This document shows positions 25,235 through 34,210 of a stretch of DNA of 64,000 bases, in pieces. The stretch's first letter is position 1; every line of letters begins with the position of its first letter. The notes under the pieces are model-generated. The model ran no database searches. It worked only from the letters and a program-made list of their open reading frames with translations, and was not told the origin of the DNA. The position numbers and the translations under genes were made by a program. This stretch comes from Paludibacteraceae bacterium (GTDB lineage: Bacteria > Bacteroidota > Bacteroidia > Bacteroidales > Paludibacteraceae), in assembly GCA_017556705.1 (NCBI GenBank), contig JAFYMG010000010.1, forward strand, positions 1 through 64,000. The letters run 5' to 3'.

Positions 25235-25849
25235 ATGACCGAGAAAGAAAAAATGCAACAGCAGATGCTGTACGATGCGAACTACGATACCGAACTCATT
25301 CGTGAGCGTCAAGTGGCTAAAGATCTGTGCTTTCAGCTCAACCAACTACGCCCTTCTGACGAAGCCAACCAACAGCAGATCCTCCACCAACTGCTTGGCA
25401 AACTATCCACCAACTGCTGCATCTTAGCACCCTTTTGGTGCGATTATGGCTATAATATCGAAGTAGGAAAGAACTTCTTTGCCAATCATAATACCGTCAT
25501 TCTGGACGGTGCCAAAGTCACTTTTGGCGATAATGTGTTTATTGCTCCCAACTGTGGTTTCTACACCGCTGGTCACCCTATTGATGCCGACCGCCGCAAT
25601 CAAGGTTTGGAGTATGCCTACCCCATCACGGTGGGCGATAATGTATGGATTGGCGCAGGCGTACATGTAATGCCAGGCGTGAAGATTGGTTCGAACGTAG
25701 TCATTGGCGGTGGCTCCGTAGTGGTAAAAGACATCCCTGATAACGTGGTAGCAGTCGGCAATCCCTGCCGTCCAGTCCGCCCCATTACCGAAACCGACAA
25801 ACACTGCTCTTTTATGAGGCAAAAAAAAGCAGTACCTTTGCAGCCGTAA
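25235..25849 (+). CDS. maa: Maltose/galactoside-type O-acetyltransferase
   Basis: 204 residues. N-terminal Mac domain (EKEKMQQQMLYDANYDTEL), then the left-handed parallel beta-helix with hexapeptide repeats (VILDGAKVTFGDNVFIAPN; PITVGDNVWIGAGVHVMPGV; KIGSNVVIGGGSVVVKDIP). Catalytic His in FYTAGHPID. It transfers acetyl from acetyl-CoA to sugar hydroxyls; the true acceptor is unknown. The last residues (FMRQKKAVPLQP) overlap the promoter of the next gene, so the C-terminus is shaped by a regulatory sequence. Confidence 0.88.
   Translation: MTEKEKMQQQMLYDANYDTELIRERQVAKDLCFQLNQLRPSDEANQQQILHQLLGKLSTNCCILAPFWCDYGYNIEVGKNFFANHNTVILDGAKVTFGDNVFIAPNCGFYTAGHPIDADRRNQGLEYAYPITVGDNVWIGAGVHVMPGVKIGSNVVIGGGSVVVKDIPDNVVAVGNPCRPVRPITETDKHCSFMRQKKAVPLQP
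25833..25840 (+). promoter_or_regulatory. -7 box inside the end of the acetyltransferase gene
   Basis: TACCTTTG at 25833-25840, 29 bases before the HXXEE gene start. The matching -33 element is weak (TTTATG at 25811). It lies within coding sequence. Confidence 0.5.
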
Positions 25850-25868
25850 ACAAAAAAACATATACAGT

Positions 25869-26501
25869 ATGAAAAAGTTTGGATTATTTCTTTTGAACAA
25901 CAATGTTCAATGGATGACATTCTGTTTTCTTGGCTGGCTGATATGGGCAGCATGTAATTGGAACAACTTAGAGTTGGCGCAGAAGATAACTTTAGGTATT
26001 TATGCCTTCCTTATTGCGCACGAGTACGAGGAAGGGTACAAAGATCGTTTCTTGGAGCTAATGGCAGGACGATTGATGAAAATCAACTACAAAGCGCTCA
26101 CGCCAGGCTTAACGCACTTGTCGCAGGCAATCTATATCACAACCATTTTTTCGTTGGCACTGCTATTCCCTGCGCAATTATGGCTCACATTTGGTGTGAT
26201 TATCTTGGCTATTTTTGAGGGATATGTACACAATATGGGTATCTTTCTTTTCCGTCTGCGAGGACTAAGTCCAGGTTGGTGGACAGCTATGGGTATGGCT
26301 GCTTTTGCTATATGGGGATTAGTGGAAATCAACCAAGCGTATGATTATACAGGTATACAATGGTTATGGGCAACACTATATTATATTGCTACTTTCATAG
26401 CAATGGAGATTGGTTTCCAAAAACTGATAAAGAACAGTTTCTCAAACACAATCCACTCTGCCCGTAGTTTTCTATCAGAGCGCTTTGGTACAAAGCAGTA
26501 G
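25869..26501 (+). CDS. HXXEE-domain membrane protein
   Basis: 210 residues with about five or six hydrophobic segments. The family motif is present as IAHEYEEGYKDRF near residue 47 (His-x-x-Glu-Glu); a second polar pair FEGYVHN near residue 120 fits the membrane-embedded motif set. HXXEE proteins (PF13787) are predicted integral membrane enzymes of unknown function. It is followed by 8-base words (ACCTTATA twice, from about 26570). Confidence 0.8.
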   Translation: MKKFGLFLLNNNVQWMTFCFLGWLIWAACNWNNLELAQKITLGIYAFLIAHEYEEGYKDRFLELMAGRLMKINYKALTPGLTHLSQAIYITTIFSLALLFPAQLWLTFGVIILAIFEGYVHNMGIFLFRLRGLSPGWWTAMGMAAFAIWGLVEINQAYDYTGIQWLWATLYYIATFIAMEIGFQKLIKNSFSNTIHSARSFLSERFGTKQ

Positions 26502-26614
26502 GACATTTTCATCCTCACCAAACCAACAGAGCGGCACCAACGTGTCGCTTTGTTGGTATCCTACCTTATAACCTTATAACCTCATCACCTCCCGCCTTTA
26601 CCCTCTACACAAAA

Positions 26615-26671
26615 AAAATCGCACAAAAATGCGATTTTTCTTGCACATATCACAAAAATACACTACCTTTG
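26615..26671 (+). promoter_or_regulatory. Hairpin fused to promoter of the cobalamin locus
   Basis: AAAATCGCA (26615-26623) pairs with 26630-26638, then CTTGCACAT (TTG 26641-26643), a 20-base spacer and TACCTTTG (26664-26671). Transcription would begin just before the riboswitch. Confidence 0.8.
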
Positions 26672-26679
26672 CACCGCAT

Positions 26680-26835
26680 TCAGTGTAAGGGAAGCAGGTG
26701 AGAGTCCTGCACAGTCCCGCTGCTGTGATTCGCAATCCGATGTTCAAATTCTTATAAGTCACTGGTTCTTAGCGAACTGGGAAGGCTGAACAAAAGGAGC
26801 GATAAGTCAGAAGACCTGCTGCGTGCCACATATAA
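26680..26835 (+). ncRNA. Cobalamin (AdoCbl) riboswitch
   Basis: Conserved core elements in order: GGGAAGCAGGTGAGAGTCC and CAGTCCCGCTGCTGTGA near the 5' end, a peripheral stem around 26740-26790, and the B12 box AAGTCAGAAGACCTGCTG at about 26804-26821. It lies directly behind the promoter and controls the following surface-protein operon, repressing it when B12 is plentiful (known behaviour of the family). Confidence 0.93.
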
Positions 26836-27280
26836 AGACCGCCTAACGGCTGAAGGAAGTCAGATCGTTGCACTGTCAGACCGCGACTATGTCGCTGAAA
26901 GATTCCAGAATCCGACAGTTTGCAAAGCAAACGTTCCGACAACTACGGAGTAGTGATCCGACTTCCGACAACAAAGTGGTCTGATGTATGTGAGTTGAAC
27001 GCTCTCGGGGAATCGAGCCAACGACAATGACGCAAAGGTTTTCAATAGTATCTCTGGTACGCTCTTACGCGTATAGGTATTTGATAGATGTATCAAGTAC
27101 CCGTTTGTTGTATCTGATGGTCTGTGTGTTTCTTGGGAGCATAAACGCTTATCCACACACCCCTGACCATCACCCTGCCATGTTACTTCGCATTTGGGAA
27201 AATCCGAAGTAGATGGTTGGGGAGGTGTGGTTAATAAACAATGCAATTGAATTATTAACCAACATAACAACAACCAACAA
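26836..27280 (+). other. Long leader with mini-hairpins between riboswitch and first gene
   Basis: About 445 bases without a gene. Small hairpins with 3-base loops: GCGAC-TAT-GTCGC, GTTTGC-AAA-GCAAAC and ACTAC-GGA-GTAGT, separated by CCGACA words. GAAGTCAGATCG near 26860 is also present inside clpB. A 61-codon frame at 27027-27212 has no recognisable content. Confidence 0.6.
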
Positions 27281-29074
27281 ATGAACAAATTCTTTCCATC
27301 TTCTCATCGAGGACTCCTGCTCAATGGAGTACTCTTTCTTGTGCTGATTGCACTATTCACAGCGTGCAACATCAATGAAGAAATCACCACGGGCATGCCT
27401 CCTAAGATCCTGCTTGACAGCGAAACAGGTATTTATACCGTCAAGGTAGGACGCGAGATCACAATTGCTCCCAACTACGAATCAGCCGAAGGAGCAACTT
27501 ACTATTGGACAATGAATAATGAGGTCATAGGCACCTCTCCCTCCCTCACTTTTATTAGCGAGGAGATAGGCGAATACTACATTGTTCTGACCGTGAGCAC
27601 AGATAGCGGCACAGATAGCGAAGAGATTCGCGTGGATGTTGTGGAGCTGGAGATACCTACCGTATCTATTGCAGGTATGGAACAGCGGACCATCGCGGTA
27701 GGCACACAGATCCAACTGAATGCCACGGTACGACAAACCTCACTACCCACCACCATTGCATGGCATGTCAACGGCGAACAGGTTGCTGAAGAATTATCCT
27801 ACACCTTTGTAGCCAATAACACGGGCGCGTACACTATTGTATGTAGTGCGCACAACGAAGACGGCACACATAGCGATAGCGTACAGATTGCGGTGGTGAA
27901 TGCGGACGAATTGCCTTTCGTATGGGAGTTTGCACAGTATACCTACCACACCGTAGTAGACCGTAAACTGGCTATCCAACCTTCTGCACAAAGCCATACA
28001 GATAACCTTACCTACACTTGGCAAGTGGACAGTCAAGAAGCAGTAGCTGGCAGTTCTTCCTTTGTGTTTACCGCCGATAAAGCGGGCGAATACACACTAA
28101 CTGCTACCGCCTATAGTGAGCAGGAAGGACAAACAACAACCATTGCCCATACCTTCACCATTACCGTATATTCAGCAAACCAATTCTATCGCTCTAAAAC
28201 TGCCACATCTGCAGCAGACTGTAATAAAGTGTTCGAATACACACCTGCACCAGGTCAGTTTATCAACGAATTGAAGACAGGCGGTTTTGACAACACACAT
28301 ACTACCCCCCAAGCGGCTATCGCCTACGCAGAAGCACGCATGTCAGAAGTGGACAGAAATGGCAATCCATATCCTAACTGGGTATCATTGGGTGGTTTTG
28401 GTGGCTATATCGTAGTCGGTTTTGATCACAGTATCGATAATTCAGGCGACTATGATTTGGCTATTCTCGGCAACTCGTTCAGCGGCTCCTCCGAGCCAGG
28501 TATTGTATGGGTCATGCAAGACGAAAATGGCAATGGACAACCCGATGATACATGGTATGAGTTGGCGGGTTCTGAGACGGGTAAAGCGGAGACAATCCAA
28601 AACTATAGCGTGACTTACTATCGCCCTACTGGTCCTAAAATGCCCGTGCAATGGACGGATAATCTCGGCAATAGCGGAGAGATTGACTATTTAGCACAAT
28701 TCCACAGACAAGATTACTATTATCCACTATGGATTGAAGCAGATAGTTATACCCTTACGGGCACTTGTCTCAAAGCTCGCAACTACGATGCATCGGGCAA
28801 TGGTAGCTATTGGGTAAACGCAGAATATGACTGGGGATATGCCGATAATTTCAGTCACATTGACCGTCTTAGCAACGACGAGAATACCAATGCTGACCCC
28901 AATGCCAACCACTTCAAGATCAGTCATGCGATTGACATGGATGGTCAACCTATTCATTTGAAATACATTGACTTTGTCAAGGTACAAGTGGGAGTTAACA
29001 CCAAGAGCGGTTGGCTCGGAGAAGTATCCACAGAGGTATTAGGATTCTATGACTACAACATGAAAAAACAATGA
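27281..29074 (+). CDS. B12-locus surface lipoprotein with PKD-like domains
   Basis: 597 residues. Lipoprotein signal with ALFTAC. Three PKD/Ig-like beta-sandwich domains follow (about 37-120, 123-208 and 209-300; each ends in a YTxxxTA- or YYIVLTVS-like strand). The C-terminal half (about 300-590) is a conserved domain typical of proteins in Bacteroidota cobalamin loci (GGFGGYIVVGFDHSI; YDLAILGNSFSGSSEPGIVW). Presumably on the outer face of the outer membrane, helping capture corrinoids with BtuG and BtuB. First gene of the riboswitch operon; its stop overlaps the next start by 4 bases (ATGA). Confidence 0.82.
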   Translation: MNKFFPSSHRGLLLNGVLFLVLIALFTACNINEEITTGMPPKILLDSETGIYTVKVGREITIAPNYESAEGATYYWTMNNEVIGTSPSLTFISEEIGEYYIVLTVSTDSGTDSEEIRVDVVELEIPTVSIAGMEQRTIAVGTQIQLNATVRQTSLPTTIAWHVNGEQVAEELSYTFVANNTGAYTIVCSAHNEDGTHSDSVQIAVVNADELPFVWEFAQYTYHTVVDRKLAIQPSAQSHTDNLTYTWQVDSQEAVAGSSSFVFTADKAGEYTLTATAYSEQEGQTTTIAHTFTITVYSANQFYRSKTATSAADCNKVFEYTPAPGQFINELKTGGFDNTHTTPQAAIAYAEARMSEVDRNGNPYPNWVSLGGFGGYIVVGFDHSIDNSGDYDLAILGNSFSGSSEPGIVWVMQDENGNGQPDDTWYELAGSETGKAETIQNYSVTYYRPTGPKMPVQWTDNLGNSGEIDYLAQFHRQDYYYPLWIEADSYTLTGTCLKARNYDASGNGSYWVNAEYDWGYADNFSHIDRLSNDENTNADPNANHFKISHAIDMDGQPIHLKYIDFVKVQVGVNTKSGWLGEVSTEVLGFYDYNMKKQ

Positions 29075-30129
29075 AAACTATTCGTATCATACTATTGTCT
29101 CTATGCGTATGCTTGACGGCATGCATGGAGTGGGACTATGGACTTGAGGAAGAGTTTAATGCCTCGGGGGAAGGTCTATTTATCTGCAACGAGGGCAATT
29201 TCCAGTATGGCAATGCCACTCTATCCTATTACGACCCTCATTCCAAGACCGTCCAAAACGAAGTATTCTACCGTGCTAACGCTATGAAACTGGGCGATGT
29301 GGCACAATCCATGGTCATTCGTGATAGCATAGGTTGGGTAGTCGTCAATAACTCACATGTCATTTTTGCGATTGACATCCATACTTTCAAGGAAGTAGGA
29401 CGCATCACCAACCTCACTTCGCCTCGCTATATTCATTTTCTATCGGATGAAAAAGCCTATGTCACGCAGATCTGGGATAACCGCATCTTCATCGTCAACC
29501 CCAAACGCTATGAGATCACAGGCTATATCGACATCCCTAATATGACCATGGAGAGTGGCTCAACCGAGCAGATGGTGCAGTATGGCAAATATGTATATGT
29601 CAATTGCTGGTCTTATCAAAATCGCATCATCAAAATCGACACCGAGACAGACCTAGTAGTGGACGAATTGGTGGTGGGCATCCAACCCACATCATTGGTC
29701 ATGGATTACCACAACAAACTGTGGACAGTGACCGATGGCGGCTACGAAGGGTCTCCTTACGGACACGAAGCGCCATCGCTATATCGTATTGATGCTGAGA
29801 CTTTTACCATAGAGAAGCAGTTTAAGTTTGATTTTGGCGACTGGCCATCCGAGGTACAACTCAACGGAACCAAAGACAAGATCTACTGGCTCAACGACGA
29901 TGTTTGGGAGATGGATGTGACAGCCGACCGCGTACCCGTGCGACCATTCTTGCCATACAATGGAACGCTCTATTATGGCTTGACCGTTTGTCCGCGTACA
30001 GGAGATGTCTATATCGCCGATGCGATTGACTATGTGCAACAAGGCATGGTCTATCGCTATTCCAAAGATAGAGAACTGTTAGATAGTTTTTATGTTGGTA
30101 TCATACCTGGCGCTTTCTGCTGGAAATAA
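29071..30129 (+). CDS. btuG: BtuG-like surface B12-binding beta-propeller lipoprotein
   Basis: 352 residues. Lipobox CLTACMEW, then a DUF5074/YncE-like propeller: SGEGLFICNEGNFQYGNATL, repeated blade motifs such as IFAIDIHTFKEVGRI and RIIKIDTETDLVVDELVVG, and a closing blade YRYSKDRELLDSFYVGIIPG. In Bacteroides, BtuG binds corrinoids with extreme affinity and caps BtuB (established). The position behind a B12 riboswitch and 12 bases before btuB supports the assignment. Confidence 0.87.
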   Translation: MKTIRIILLSLCVCLTACMEWDYGLEEEFNASGEGLFICNEGNFQYGNATLSYYDPHSKTVQNEVFYRANAMKLGDVAQSMVIRDSIGWVVVNNSHVIFAIDIHTFKEVGRITNLTSPRYIHFLSDEKAYVTQIWDNRIFIVNPKRYEITGYIDIPNMTMESGSTEQMVQYGKYVYVNCWSYQNRIIKIDTETDLVVDELVVGIQPTSLVMDYHNKLWTVTDGGYEGSPYGHEAPSLYRIDAETFTIEKQFKFDFGDWPSEVQLNGTKDKIYWLNDDVWEMDVTADRVPVRPFLPYNGTLYYGLTVCPRTGDVYIADAIDYVQQGMVYRYSKDRELLDSFYVGIIPGAFCWK

Positions 30130-30141
30130 ATAGGATATATT

Positions 30142-32193
30142 ATGAAGAAATGGATTCTGATAGTAGCACTCCTTCCTCTTGTTGCAAGTGCACAAGAGAC
30201 TGCTCCGCAAGATAATATAGCGCGACATTTTCAAATCAAAGACGTGAATGTCTATGCCAAGCGCCCAATCAAGGAGATTGGTACTCAACAGACCAAGTTT
30301 GACACCGTGGTACTGAAAGAAAACATCGCACTATCCATGGCGGATGTATTGACCTTCAACTCCTCTATCTTCGTCAAGAATTATGGTCGTGCCACCCTCT
30401 CTACGGTCGCTTTTCGTGGCACCTCACCATCGCATACACAAGTGTCGTGGAATGGTATGAAAATTAATAACCCCATGCTCGGCATGACCGACTTCTCGAT
30501 GATACCATCCTATTTCGTAGATGATGCTTCGTTGTTGCATGGTACCTCTTCGGTGAACGAGACAGGTGGCGGACTAGGCGGCGCAGTCAAACTGAGTACC
30601 AAACCCGCCAACGCAGATGGATTTGGATTACAATACATACAAGGTGCAGGTTCGTTCAAGACTTTTGATGAGTTTCTGCGACTCACCTATGGTAATGAGC
30701 ATTGGCAAATCTCCACACGTGCGGTCTTTTCTTCGTCCCCCAATGACTACAAATACCGCAACCACGACAAAAAAGAGAATGTCTATGACGAGGATATGAA
30801 TATCATTGACCAGTACTATCCCATAGAACGCAATCGTAGTGGTGCATTCAAGGACTTCCACCTCTTGCAAGAGATGTATTACAATACGGGTAAAGGCGAT
30901 CGATTTGGACTGAATGCGTGGTACCTCTACTCTAACCGTGAATTAGCCATGCTAACCGTTGATTATGGCGATGAAACGGACTTCGAGAATCGCCAACGTG
31001 AGCACACATTCCGAGGCGTGTTTTCATGGGATCATATCAAGGAAAACTGGAAATTGGGTGCCAAAGCAGGCTATATATATACCTGGATGGCATACGACTA
31101 CAAACGCGATGTAGGCAATGGCACTATGGCGCATATGACACGCTCCAGAAGTCGTATCAACACTTTCTACGGTCAAGTAGATGGCGAATACTATATCGGC
31201 AAAAAATGGCTCTTTACTGCCAATCTATCGCTGCATCAGCATATTGTGGAAAGCGAAGATAAGAATATCATTCGTCAAGATGGCAACAAAGCCATTGTGG
31301 GTTATCGCCAAGGAAGACCCGAGTTGTCTGGTTCTATCTCGGCTAAATGGAAACCTATCGACCGTTTAGGACTGTCCGTTGTAATTCGCGAGGAAATGTA
31401 TGGCAAAGAGTGGACACCTATCATACCTGCATTCTTTATTGACGGCGTACTATCGGAGAAAGGCAATCTAGTAGCCAAGGCCTCTGTATCACGCAATTTC
31501 CGCTATCCTACGCTTAACGACCTATACTTTTTGCCTGGTGGAAACCCCGATTTGAGACACGAGAGTGGTTGGACATATGACGCAGGACTGTCTTTTGCAG
31601 TTGGCAAAGAGGGAGTCTATTCGCTGAACGGCTCTGCCACTTGGTTTGACTCCTACATCAAAGATTGGATCATCTGGTTGCCCACTACCAAGGGATTTTT
31701 CTCACCCGAAAACATCAAGGATGTGCATGCCTATGGCATCGAACTCAAAGCCAATCTAGATGTGGCATTAGGCAAGACATGGCAGTTAGGACTCAATGGT
31801 ACATTCTCGTGGACACCCTCCATCAATATGGGTGAACCACGCACACCAGCCGACCAGTCGGTAGGAAAACAGTTGCCTTATGTGCCCGAATTATCCTCAT
31901 CAGTTACAGGCAGACTATCGTGGCGCAGATGGTCATTCTTGTATAAATGGTGCTATTATTCAGAGCGTTATACCATGTCTTCCAACGATATTTCTTTGAC
32001 AGGAAAACTACCTCAATACTTTATGAGTAATATCTCGCTGGAGAAGGTATTCGTATTGGATTGGGCAGACTTATCCGCCAAAGCAGCCATCAACAACCTG
32101 TTTAATGAAGAATATCTATCCGTTTTATCCCGTCCTATGCCAGGTATCAACTTTGAAATCTTCCTCGGCATTACGCCCAAATGGAGAAAATAA
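30142..32193 (+). CDS. btuB: TonB-dependent cobalamin receptor, BtuB-like
   Basis: 683 residues. Signal peptide ILIVALLPLVASAQE, then a short N-terminal segment, plug domain (ALSMADVLTFNSSIFVKNYG; AFRGTSPSHTQVSWNGMKIN; GGGLGGAVKLSTKP) and a beta-barrel ending in EEYLSVLSRPMPGINFEIFL and the aromatic terminal strand. It lacks the N-terminal carboxypeptidase-like domain of SusC proteins, as is usual for BtuB. It imports corrinoids through the outer membrane with TonB energy. Riboswitch and BtuG neighbour support the substrate. Confidence 0.9.
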   Translation: MKKWILIVALLPLVASAQETAPQDNIARHFQIKDVNVYAKRPIKEIGTQQTKFDTVVLKENIALSMADVLTFNSSIFVKNYGRATLSTVAFRGTSPSHTQVSWNGMKINNPMLGMTDFSMIPSYFVDDASLLHGTSSVNETGGGLGGAVKLSTKPANADGFGLQYIQGAGSFKTFDEFLRLTYGNEHWQISTRAVFSSSPNDYKYRNHDKKENVYDEDMNIIDQYYPIERNRSGAFKDFHLLQEMYYNTGKGDRFGLNAWYLYSNRELAMLTVDYGDETDFENRQREHTFRGVFSWDHIKENWKLGAKAGYIYTWMAYDYKRDVGNGTMAHMTRSRSRINTFYGQVDGEYYIGKKWLFTANLSLHQHIVESEDKNIIRQDGNKAIVGYRQGRPELSGSISAKWKPIDRLGLSVVIREEMYGKEWTPIIPAFFIDGVLSEKGNLVAKASVSRNFRYPTLNDLYFLPGGNPDLRHESGWTYDAGLSFAVGKEGVYSLNGSATWFDSYIKDWIIWLPTTKGFFSPENIKDVHAYGIELKANLDVALGKTWQLGLNGTFSWTPSINMGEPRTPADQSVGKQLPYVPELSSSVTGRLSWRRWSFLYKWCYYSERYTMSSNDISLTGKLPQYFMSNISLEKVFVLDWADLSAKAAINNLFNEEYLSVLSRPMPGINFEIFLGITPKWRK

Positions 32194-32237
32194 GACAAAT
32201 AAACCCAATATATTAACCCTTTAAAACAACAAACAAC

Positions 32238-34052
32238 ATGAAGAAATCTATTTTTCTTGCGGCTTTATGCCTAATGAATGTAGTCCTCATGGCGCAGGAC
32301 TACGAGTTGCGCGTCTTAACCTTTGAAGACGAAGATGCTCAGTTTAGTGAGTACACACTTGATTATGCAGATGATTGGGCGGGTCGAACCATCACCACAT
32401 GGTCAGACCTCATCGATGACCCACAGTATGGTGGTCCATTGACCTATGCGGACTATATGAGTGCCGCATACCATTGGTATGATGAGGGCAATACCGAGTT
32501 GGCACACACTTTCCCTGACAACTATGCCTACTGTTTCTGGGGCGGCGGTCACGCTATCTCTAACTACTGGGGCGAAGGATGGAGCGATGAAGATCGCGAC
32601 ATACACATCGCTAAATACTATGGCGAAGATTATGTAGCAGAGAATGCAGGTAACGATGCCATGCTGGGCTGGTTTAACCTTCAGATGATGGTGCCTGTTC
32701 AAGCACACTCAGGCGAGAATTTTGCTGTGCATTACGGCTACAAGGACTTCTTTACGTATATAGAAAATCTACCAGAACTTCGTTTTGAAGATGGAGAGAT
32801 GCATGTGATTGACCATATGTATGTCACTAACACCAATTATACACTCAACCAATTGTACAATGGTGTGAAGAGCGAAGCAGGCAATAGCTTTGGCGGTAAT
32901 TGGGAGGGACTAACCGAAAATGCATGGCTGAAGATTGTAGCGTATGGCTTTGATGATGTAGATGCCGACGCCTATGCCGAACCTATCAGCGAAGTAGAGT
33001 TTTATTTGGTACAAGGCGAAAATGTAGTCACCGACTGGCAAAAGTGGGATTTATCCGCATTGGGTGAAGTAGCTAAAGTGCGTTTCAATTTCCAATATTC
33101 CGACGAGATGGGTGGCAAATATGGATTTACTATCCCTGGCTATTTTGCCTACGATGACGTAGCCGTTCGTTTCCCAAAAACCACAGTAGAGCCTATCGTG
33201 GTAGAATACACCGAAACGGCGTGTGATTCGTACACATGGAATGGCAATACCTATACGGAAAGTGGCGATTATACAGTCACCTTGCAAACCGAGCAAGGTC
33301 GTGATAGCATAGAGATCTTGCACCTGACTATTAACCAATCAGTAACTATAGAGGAAAACATTGTTACATGCGATTCATACGAGTGGAACGGAGTTGTTTA
33401 TACCGAAAGTGGCGACTATGTATTCAATACTACTACCATATCTGGTTGCGATAGCGTAGTAACTCTTCACCTGACTATTCTTCCAAAGGCTTTAGTTGAA
33501 AATGAAGAACTCGTTCTTTGTCCTTCAGAACTGCCATACGAGTGGTACGGACAATCACTGACAAAGGCTGGGTCATATACCGCTACCGAACAATATACGG
33601 GTATGGAATGCGATAGCGTTATACATGAGTTGACATTGAATGTATATGTACAAACACTGCCTGCTTCGGTAACATTGCCTATCGTTCGCGCAGGAGAAGT
33701 TATCAACGTAGAAGCTCCAACTGCGGAAATTAATGCACATATTGCAGCAGATAGTTGGTATGCTCCAAATGCAGTGGTTGCATGGTATATCCAAAGCAAC
33801 GACACCTGGAGTGAATTAACCGAAGAAGCCGTTCAAGCAGGTATATCTAATATTGTACTCAAGTATGCAGTAAATAGCGATTGCGGTAGTATAGAATCAG
33901 AGGTGATGAATATCTCTGTCACAACCACAGCTATTGAGAATACCCAAGGCAATGCCACTCAAATCTACAAGATTATTCAAAATGGTCAATTGCTGATTAT
34001 CCGCGACGGCAAGACATACAACACCATGGGACAATCACTCAGCAATTTCTAA
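32238..34052 (+). CDS. DUF4465 secreted protein of the B12 locus, with sorting tail
   Basis: 604 residues. Signal peptide AALCLMNVVLMAQD. Residues about 25-315 form a DUF4465 domain (VLTFEDEDAQFSEY; CFWGGGHAISNYW; GYFAYDDVAVRFP), a family common in cobalamin loci of Bacteroidota. Two repeats of about 45 residues follow (CDSYTWNGNTYTESGDYTVT; CDSYEWNGVVYTESGDYVF), plus a third decayed one. The end NGQLLIIRDGKTYNTMGQ is the short sorting tail seen elsewhere here. Probably displayed on or released from the surface to bind corrinoids (inference). Last gene of the operon. Confidence 0.83.
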   Translation: MKKSIFLAALCLMNVVLMAQDYELRVLTFEDEDAQFSEYTLDYADDWAGRTITTWSDLIDDPQYGGPLTYADYMSAAYHWYDEGNTELAHTFPDNYAYCFWGGGHAISNYWGEGWSDEDRDIHIAKYYGEDYVAENAGNDAMLGWFNLQMMVPVQAHSGENFAVHYGYKDFFTYIENLPELRFEDGEMHVIDHMYVTNTNYTLNQLYNGVKSEAGNSFGGNWEGLTENAWLKIVAYGFDDVDADAYAEPISEVEFYLVQGENVVTDWQKWDLSALGEVAKVRFNFQYSDEMGGKYGFTIPGYFAYDDVAVRFPKTTVEPIVVEYTETACDSYTWNGNTYTESGDYTVTLQTEQGRDSIEILHLTINQSVTIEENIVTCDSYEWNGVVYTESGDYVFNTTTISGCDSVVTLHLTILPKALVENEELVLCPSELPYEWYGQSLTKAGSYTATEQYTGMECDSVIHELTLNVYVQTLPASVTLPIVRAGEVINVEAPTAEINAHIAADSWYAPNAVVAWYIQSNDTWSELTEEAVQAGISNIVLKYAVNSDCGSIESEVMNISVTTTAIENTQGNATQIYKIIQNGQLLIIRDGKTYNTMGQSLSNF

Positions 34053-34085
34053 TCCAAATCTTCGAGCATTATCCTATTACCATTT

Positions 34086-34127
34086 CGCTACCCTTGCGCT
34101 ACCTTTGCGCTAGGGTAGCGTTTCTTC
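34086..34127 (+). terminator. Terminator of the cobalamin operon
   Basis: CGCTACCC (34086-34093) pairs with GGGTAGCG (34113-34120), followed by TTTCTTC. The loop contains further CGCTACC-like words. Confidence 0.75.
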
Positions 34128-34170
34128 TCCTCACCTCATCACCTAATAGCCTCTAAAACTCTTTTCACTC

Positions 34171-34206
34171 AAAATTTGCATTTTCGCAAATTTTGTTGTA
34201 CCTTTG
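34171..34206 (+). promoter_or_regulatory. Promoter of the metallophosphatase gene, overlapping a hairpin
   Basis: AAATTTGC and GCAAATTT form a hairpin (about 34172-34193) that contains the -33 TTTG (34175-34178). A 20-base spacer leads to TACCTTTG (34199-34206). The ATG at 34211 is only 5 bases later, so translation is probably leaderless. Confidence 0.75.
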
Positions 34207-34210
34207 CAGC

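Noticed and set aside
27027..27212. 61-codon frame in the riboswitch leader
   Set aside because: No signal of a real protein; the region is a structured leader.
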